Assembly: GCA_037903475.1 (NCBI GenBank) | Contig: JBAJFG010000601.1 | Span: 724,520-788,519 of the forward strand | Reading direction: 5' to 3' | Length of the DNA: 64,000 nt | DNA from: Ancylostoma caninum | Taxonomy: Eukaryota; Nematoda; Chromadorea; Rhabditida; Ancylostomatidae | Part shown: piece by piece, positions 26,801 through 35,800 of the stretch | Position numbering within the stretch: the stretch's first letter is position 1 | How the letters are laid out: each line of letters opens with the position of its first letter | Program-made: the position numbers and the translations under genes | Notes under the pieces: generated by a model | Database searches by the model: none | What the model saw: only the letters and a program-made list of their open reading frames with translations | What the model was told of the DNA's origin: nothing

Positions 26801-29800
26801 GACACTTTTTCCACCACCGCTGGAATCCCCTCCTGGTCGCGAAGATTTCGGCATATAGTCGACAAAAGTTACTCGAACACTGTGGAGCAAGAACCCTCCG
26901 GGCCCAACAATCCCGTAGTTATAATGCGCTATTTCAGCAAAATATCGAAAATTTCAAAGTTTGCCAAATGAACCAAAAGTTGTGAAAATTCGTCCTACTG
27001 TGCTAAGCACACCATTTTATGCAATAACATTTTATTGACACTTTGACCTTGCTTAGCAAGAGCTCGCCAGCTCTTACCCTTCTGTAGTTACAAGGCGCTA
27101 ATTTAGCAAATTTCCGAAAATTTCGAAGTATACCAAATGAAGTGAAAGTATTGAAACTTCGTTCCAGTGCTGCCATTTCATCAATACATTAACATTTTAT
27201 TAAGATTGGCTCCAAAAACTTGTGTGTTGCTCCGTATTTTTTTAGTTTCCCATGAAATTCTGGGTGCCAATGCCCTGAGGGCATAAACTTGAACGCATCC
27301 GAAAACCACCACGGCACCATCTTATAGATCTCGAGACGCTGATTCCAAAAATGTATAAATTTATGCGGATATCTCTGCTCTGAGCTGAGTTATAGTAAAA
27401 AGACGCAAAAGACGCGCCTTTGCGTCTTTTTCGTCATTTTTCCAAAGATTACCGACGGTATTGTAGAGGGCCGAGACGCAGATGATGCGACAACGCGAAC
27501 GCACAACGTTTCTGCACTGTTCTAGCATTGAGCTAATTTACCTTTTTCGATGAAAACTCGCTCTGGCTGTTGTAAATTCTCTCAAAATTGTTCTTTACTA
27601 GAACCTTTCATACCTGAACGAATAGACCTAGAAACCTCCTGTTACTTCCTTAATATTTGAAGTTTTTTCTCTGAAATAAACCCGTTACTGCCAGCACCGC
27701 TGTTAATGTAAAAGACGCGTTTTTTGTATATGCTGGGAAACCTTAAACGTCGAAAAATCAAAAAAAAATCCTCGAGATCACCTAGCTGCTGAGAGACTTC
27801 TACATTTGCCCCGACTATTTCTGCCATATCCAGCATCATTCCTTATTCTGACAATTTCAGGTTTCCAAATGGTTTCCTCGGCTATTCCAGAATCAAGCTG
27901 AACAGGATATACGCTGTTTACCAGGTGAGCCTTAGCAACCGGTGTCCAGACAGAAGTGCAACTGATGAGTGGCTTCTGATGTGCATCCTGAAAAGTAGAA
28001 CGTGTTAGCAGAGTGGGACATTCCAAAGCACTCCTCGAAAACGAAGTCGATGACTAAAACAATATCAGAAGACATATAAGCCACTTTTTCCCCTGAAACA
28101 TTGGCAATGCGAGTAACAGCAGGTGATGACTTAACATTTATCCTGTGATCATCTGCACATGCCCATAGTGCGACGGACAGGTTTTTGGATTATCCCATCA
28201 ACGTTCTAGGAAGTGAAATGTCAACAAATGTTACACTATCCAGGAAGTATTATGTGGTAAGAACAATTGTTTTGCAAGGCAGAATATCCCCGTCACCCAA
28301 CTTGGAAATCGAAATAATATGGCTATAACTAGTCTTTCTCTAAAGCTCGCTTTCAGGAGAAATATTGCCTTCACATAAATATTGCTCCTGATTCTTACTC
28401 GATAACCTTTCGTAATCGTCAGATTCTTTATTAGTGGACTAAATTTGATTGCGAAACGACAATTTGAAAGCTCTGAAGCTCCTGGATTTCATAACAACAA
28501 AATATTTGATAGGAATATTTCTTTGAAACAAATGCTGCGGGAAGTGGTATCGCGCAGTTCATTTGAAGAAATTTGGACTGAAGCGCAATTCTTATACAAA
28601 TATTTGGAATAAGTAGCTGAAGATGCCCCAGATGGTGAATTAAAAAATTATTCTGGCCATTCCTGAGGATCGTGACGGTTTCCAACAAATTTTGAATAGA
28701 AACTAGGAGCGGTACTGCAGAGCGGTACTGTAGACATCGCCCACTGTACAGGCATTCAGCTCTATCTAGAGGTTCTACTTTGAGCAGAAAGAACTTTGAA
28801 TAGTTTAATTCTCAATTCTTCTCATAGGGTACATATATGTACGTTCCGAAGGACTTGAAATTCGACTGATTTGAAACTTGATTCGATTTGGCTCAATTAT
28901 GTACTTACTGTAATTTTTATAACCATCTGCATAGTAATTCCCATCTCCAATTCCTGAGCCACAACAATTACGAATCGAGTTTTTTTCCTGTGGTAGCAAC
29001 AATATAACGAGATTAATGTGAACAGAATGCAAATATAGAGCTGCATCGATTATTATACAAACCGGTATTGGGTTGTTCAGGATGTTCTCTGAATGAGTCC
29101 AAACATATGTAAATTACCTCCCTCATAAACTGCGTTGTCTCTGGACGAATGCCAGGTGAAGGGCGATTCCGAGGGCAGATACCCTATAGGATGTTGTTGA
29201 CGTTTTTATCACTGTCCTGAAGCTTTCCAAGCGGCCTAGGGCCACTGCCAGAAATGGTCGCGATGAAAAACAGTGTTTGAAAGTGAAATAGTTAGCGAAT
29301 AATTACCGACTCGCACGTATGCTACCAAAGAACTCCTAGCAAAGAGGAGAAATAGAAAATTTATTCAGGAATGGCTAGGTTTTTATAACCTCATAATTTT
29401 TCAATTACTATGTACTTTGAAGAAGCTAGAAATGGTTTTAATTATTCAGAATGCACTGCCTTTTTCCTGTCCGCATATTGAATAGTGCTATCTTCGAAAG
29501 GGTTTCTTACTCGTTGGAGCTTAGGTGGGTTAGACGTGTAGGAAGTGACTGCAATTCAATGATGTCGAGCATGACAGAATACGGGACTTCTCAAGGATCA
29601 TTCCTTAAATTAACTCGAAGATGCCCGAACAATTGTAGCACGATCCGGAAGCTCCGAGGAAAACTGCTGTTTACCCGCGATTCAAAAGTGGGTGCATTTT
29701 CTGAGCAAAAATCAGCACGCTTGAACACCTCCCCCTTACCCCTTCTCCAAACCTCTCCAGCAGTGGATTGACAAATCTCTGCAAATTGAAATATGGAATA

Positions 29801-32800
29801 CAAGATATGCATCAAGTAGTTTGTATGATGGTGTATGATAATAGATGGAATGCATAAGCTTATTTTTAGCTTTTTGTTTTTAATAAAATTCTCTATGTAC
29901 TCCTTCCCTCTAGAGCAGTTATTCAAAATATTGATTCTGGAATTTGCGCGTGAAGTGTTGCAGCCGGAAACGGTGTTACCACTTGGACAAATTGGGCAAT
30001 CGTAGAGCGGCAGTGCCTCAGGTACAGCGCTCTACATCTCCGAAACTGTTGTCCTCCATTTCTATTCTTGGAAGAAATTCCATATCTCCTCTCGTGCTTC
30101 CCCCATTACTGTCTCTGTCACTTGAAACGTATCCATTTTCGATCAGGAATCTTCTCCATTTGAGAAGTGTGTATATAGTAGTAACTTTACCAAATGTTGT
30201 CAGTAGTAAACATGTAGAAGTGCTGACAACAACAGGGCAGAGACCCTATGTAAATGGATGGATAATATGGCGCGATTTATAGGATGACAACAAAGTCTTT
30301 GGCCGAGGCTCTGACGGGACTTTCCGTGGTATTTCTGGAGCTAAATTCCGCTGTGGTCCTTACTTATGTTTCCTTATTGTTATAGATTTCCTTAACAACA
30401 TGTATGTTAAGTATGACATCACACAGTAGTGATTTTCTCGTACCCTTTTTTGCTCTCTGAGGTTTTTCCTCTCCGTGCGTGGGCTCACTATGTCTACAGC
30501 AGACAGCTTGTACTGGAATAGCTGTTTATAGATGAAATTACTTCTCATCGATAAAAGAACCGCGGCGAACCTAAAACAATGCTGAGTTATGTTATGAATT
30601 GACAAACTGCTGTATTAAGCTGAAGATTAGCCCCGTTTGCTTTCCTTAGGGTATAGAAAGGTATGAAAGAAAAGGGAGCTTTTCCTTGCAAGGATGTCTT
30701 ATTCAAGAAAATAACATATTTGCAGGGAGAACAAAACACACCTTTGCAAGTAATCCCACCTTTTCTGCCTAGCATGTAGATCTTTGGAGAATATCTTCAG
30801 CTGAGGATGGCTTCGATGGATGGCTGCAATAGAGGTTGAGGTAGTTGAAGTGTATATCCTAATGTGCAGGTGGGCCAAATCAGGGCTCTGCTGCAGTGTC
30901 GGGTAGTTTATTCAGTGTTGAAGCAGCTATTTTATTTGATTCTAGCCTGTTTAACATTTCTTTACATGGGTTGCCAATAAATGTTCGAGCTTCGGTTGGG
31001 CCAATCTGATTCATTCTTTTCTGCACTTAAAAATCAAGGCCTCGGAAAGCGCCATTGGAGAAAGGCGCAATTTTCAATATAAGAGCATGAGGTTAAGTAC
31101 TATTTCCATCACATGACCATACAGGGACGACAGGGCGTGATGCACCATGTGCATCACCTGTTTCGCGATGGGTTGACTAAGTTTAAATAGCAGAAATTCC
31201 TACCTCAACACTTCAGCTCATTTTGAAATTTATCCCAAATTCCTATGTTGACATCATTCGTTCTTCTACTTACTAAGGAGCAGGGCAGGTCATAAAGTCG
31301 TCAATATCGTCTCTCTCTATGATCGCGACGTCATTGGATAACCCGTACACCATTGGTTGATTCAATGGAAATAATCTGAGTTTTGATTCCAGTCAAAAAT
31401 ACACTACTGAGCAAGAGATTTTATCTGCGCATACATTTTTCTATTTGTTTACTCATTCATTTATTCATTTGCCTATTTGTTTTCATGAACTTAAGGCACT
31501 CCGTAAGAAAAACAGAATAGATAGCTGACTAGGTCAATATTGCAAGTATGGTAGGACTTCTGAAGAGCCGAAAAGCTGAAAGACGAACAGAATCCACAGT
31601 CGAGTAACCTCTCCAACAATTATCCTTCCATTCCTCCATTTCTTTTTTGGAAGCTTCCATGACAGCTCCTAATCCGTTCATCCAATCTATCTGAGAATTT
31701 AATTTTTGTCATAGCATCCATCGCGTGTTGTGCAAGCAGATTTCCGCCAACACACTTACCAACTCATACCTGATATGGAAGTAAGCTTATGACGCTTGAA
31801 ATCACGCATTCCCATCGCTTATGCGTCCGAGCAACTACGCGGGTCCAATCCGACATCATGCGGATCAGCCGACTGCGTATGCTTTATAATAGGACTACTT
31901 CACGTAACGAAAATGGCGACTGCGCAATTTTACTAAGTGTTAAGGTGCCGGCGAATCCGTGGCGAACCTTGAGCGGAGCGCTCCCAGCTATGTTGAATCA
32001 AGGCTGTGCGACATTTCCCGTTTTCCGTATCATGCTTCCTGTCTTACGCCCATTTAAGGACCTTCGTTTTGTGTTTTACGGGATGTGAAATTTCATTTTC
32101 ACACCACGTGATTTTTTTCACGTAACGATGAATAACGTATTCTATTTGTTTTACCGATGAGATCTGCAGTACTACACGGCTTGATTCAGCAAACTGCTAC
32201 AGACCCGTCTCAGAACACGGGTTCAAAAATCGTTTAAAATACTTTATGAACGATTGTCGAATCAATGTATCGAGAAGATCCAGAACAAACTGGTAACATC
32301 TCAGACACGAAGAACATTCACCGGATACTAAGCTTGAAGGAGGACTATCGATCTTGGGACAGGACTTGAGCTTGAAGATCAGAGTAGTACCTTTTGGCTC
32401 ACGTCCAGCACGAAGAAGGCTGGGACTCATCGTCCTGTAATGTTAAGGTTTCAGCGCCAAAACCCATTGAATGGAAGAACCATGATTTTTGAAAATAGCT
32501 ATGCATTTTCTATCATCAATGGCATGTAAAAAACAATTGAACTATTTACAATACTTTTAATTTTTATCCAGTGGATATGGTGTGAGAGAACGATGCAACT
32601 TATGGGTTGTCTTCCGCACTAGTACTCTGCAATCTGCCAATGACATCGGATGCCTTTTGCATGAATATTCCTAAAAAGTAAACAGAAAAAGTTGTTGTCG
32701 GATTGGTTCTGATTGCGTCGGTGTGAACAAAAAACGGACACTATCGTTATACATATTGCGTGAATGGCACGTTGGACAATTTAGAAGCAGCTAATGTCAT

Positions 32801-35800
32801 CAGGTCAGGACTTCGCTTGAATGTAAACAATATGACATCACTTGAGGCGTGAGAATGTAATTAATGACATTAGCAAGTAGCGCTTCCGCTTCTGGATAAC
32901 TGGGTGTCGTGCATTTTTCTAGTTGTTCACATCACCTGCATTGATTACCAAGAGAAGCTTCCTCGGAGGACTTCTGCGGACCCTGATTTACTACTGGAGC
33001 CCGATTTCCGGAACTACCGTGGAAGTATGACGTCATGCGTCGGCTTTTGCGGAAGTTCCGCGAAAGTTCCGCGGAATTTCCGAATGAAGACGCAGAGAAA
33101 AAAGTGGTTTCGGAACTTCCGCGGGGCCTGTTCGGAAGTTCGGCGGAGCTTGTTTGGAACTTCCGCGGAGCCGTATCGTGATCCACCGTCGGGTCACCTG
33201 CGGGAGGTCCCGAGATAGCTCCGTGGAAGTCCCGAAAGTTTGTCTGGGTAGGATCATAAGAAGGTTTGGAGGTTTTTTCCTGGACATCCTATGCACACTG
33301 TCATAATCAGCGCATCTGTCACTTCATCGAATAGAGAAGGACTAAAACTCTGCCTTCTGAGCTGGGATTCATGAAAAGAAAACCAAGCAAACCAGCGATG
33401 GTCAGTGTAAATGACTATGGCAGAGCCCACGTTATCCTAGGAGACGAGTAATTTGGTTTGTTAACCAGATTGCGCTTGTTGATGCGTCCACGAATCCTAA
33501 CCTTGGGCAGAAAAAGTGGTTGCGAATGGAATGATACATTCACACCGAAGAGCTCTGAGTTGTACCTCATCTTATATCTTAAGGAAATAATTGGCTTTTT
33601 TCATTCTAGCTCTTTAATCTTTTAAGCACTACATGCGTCAATGAAGCGCATTCACAGCGCGGAAATTGTTTTCATGTGAATACATATCTGCGAGCTACAC
33701 AGCATTCTCACAATTGCAGCTGTCTGTTCTTCGTCATCGAAACTGAAAAACATGCTCAAGCCTAGGAATCTATCACGAAAGTGGAAATATAAATAAATAG
33801 CGAAAGCTGTTCTGTAAATAGCGAAGTTTTTGAAAATGCTTCTTGAGCCAGGGATTAATGTTATCTAATGAGTGGCGAGTGATGCTTTGCATGATGAAAA
33901 AGAGTTTTTTTTTTCCTACAAAATCTTCTATGCAATAAAAAAATCATCCTAAGTGGTTAGACACCGACAACGTCAGGTGTGGGGCTTGCACCTTACCCTT
34001 TGTTTGGCGAAATCCCGTTTTTGGGCGGAGATTTCTAATTTTCTTTCTATCTTTTTTTCTTTCTATCTTTTTTCTTTTCTTTTTCTGCGTCCTCTCTTAT
34101 TTTGTCTGCTTATCCCAATCATAGATGCCATGGATTTGACATTAGCTCAGATTCCTAGGTTCCTGTGAGGGCTGAAGTGGAACACAACATTGGCTAGCGG
34201 TTGCCATCTAGAGTTGAAAAGCAGCATCTTACATGGCCAGATAAGTGTAACATCACCTACCACCTTGGGAAGCAGATACTTACACGAGAGCTTCTTGTAC
34301 CGGATGAGGATCGAACCATAGACCATTAAAGGTACCTTGGAGTGCAGTAGCTGCGTTAGTATTTTACCACTGGGCTACACGCGTTCTCCACAGGTATTGC
34401 ATGAATATTTGAAGTGAGGACAGTGCTCTGATAGAATAGCGGGAAATCTTCGTTGAGCAAGCAAAACGTCAATTTGTGGATTCAGGGAGTCCGTCAATCG
34501 TGGAGCTTGTATGAACTCGTGCAGATCAGCATTTTCATGCCAATAGCATCAAAAAGCAGGGAAATTTTCTGTTTTTTCTTTGGCGAAATACCTGCAATGT
34601 AAAATAAAGTCTTGCTTTTATGAGTCTCTATTAGTGCTTTATTCCAGATGCTGCTCCTGATCGTGTTCCCAGTTGTGACAATGTCCATCTGCTACGCTCG
34701 TGTCGCCGTCATCGTTTATACTTCGTCAAAGAGCAGGCTTGCTCTTTCACAAGCAATGTACGCCTACATTTCCAATTTGTTGGTATCAGTGCTGCTGGTT
34801 AATAGACGGAATTTAGGGTGGCGTTCAGCAAAGCAGCCACAGACGCGGTGCATTTCTCCGGCTACAGTACAATTCCGATGATTTCAACCAGTCGTCAGCT
34901 GAAGACCGCCACCACCACCATTAACGCGTACACCAAGCACAAGAGCGCCAGGGTGGCGGAAGCGAATAAGAAGCAGGTCAGACATCATCGACATTGGATT
35001 CACCAGAACGTGAATCTGCCGTTTTAGATCGTGCAAATGCTCATCTCAATCGTTGTCATGTATACGGTCTGTTGGATGCCTACTATAAGTGCGTTTTTTC
35101 AAGTTATTTTCCGTGCTTTCGTATATTTTTCCGCTATTTTCTTTTTCGAGTGACTTCTCATTCGTGATTGATAATGATTCATCAGCAAAAATCGGGAATG
35201 TGGTCCTGAAATTCGAGGTAAATGCACCTTACCCAATCAATTCTCCACGTTGCTACGCATTAGATAGGTGCAGGAGTTGACCATACCCAATCGGACACTC
35301 AGCCTACTTTGCGTTTTAGCTCTCTAATTGTCTGAGTATCCAAACTTCAATTTGTGATCGCCGTTCTTATTTTGGTCCGATTCTCCTGCTTCCTACTCTA
35401 GCCAGTCTGAAGAAGTGGTGGGTGGACTGCGTAAACGTGAGAATTTTCTGAGCTCTCTTGTTAGCGTGTAAATATTTTAATTTGGTTCAGAACCAACTGT
35501 CAAACTACCACAACAATCCCAATGCACAGATTTTCCAATAAAAGGATTCCATACACCGGAAGATGTTAATTATTACCCTATTTTTGACTTATTCCGGCAT
35601 AAACATCAGATCGTTCCCTTGAAATTTTACTTCGCCTAAATTGCCTGTTCGTCATTGTCACTGTCAGAGTTTGCATTATTGTCAAATTGCGGCGGTCAGG
35701 TTGGAAATGTTTCCTATAAAGCAAGTCAGAAAATTTTGTTAGCCCTTCATGTAGATTTCGCGATGTTTGCGGAGTAGGTTAGCGAAAAAGTAGGCCGGCT

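Larger units (their letters stand above)
24553..34485 (+). other. GPCR intron 6 (9.9 kb), repeat-rich
   Basis: The intron separates ECL2 from TM5. It contains a 653-bp TIR element, a 2-kb foldback element, a TTCCGCGG-rich block and a tRNA-derived SINE. It may also hide a micro-exon needed for phase (see findings). Other parts (27.5-32.9 kb) show no recognised gene. Confidence 0.65.

Noticed and set aside
27778..28026. Cys-loop ligand-gated channel exon, suggested by an IWKPEIV string
   Set aside because: The expected neighbours (NNADG, then the Cys-loop) are absent and the following residues do not fit, so I keep it only as an unassigned possible exon.
34297..34384. Functional minus-strand tRNA gene
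   Set aside because: The B box is perfect but the acceptor and anticodon stems do not form; extra sequence lies between the boxes and at the 3' side.
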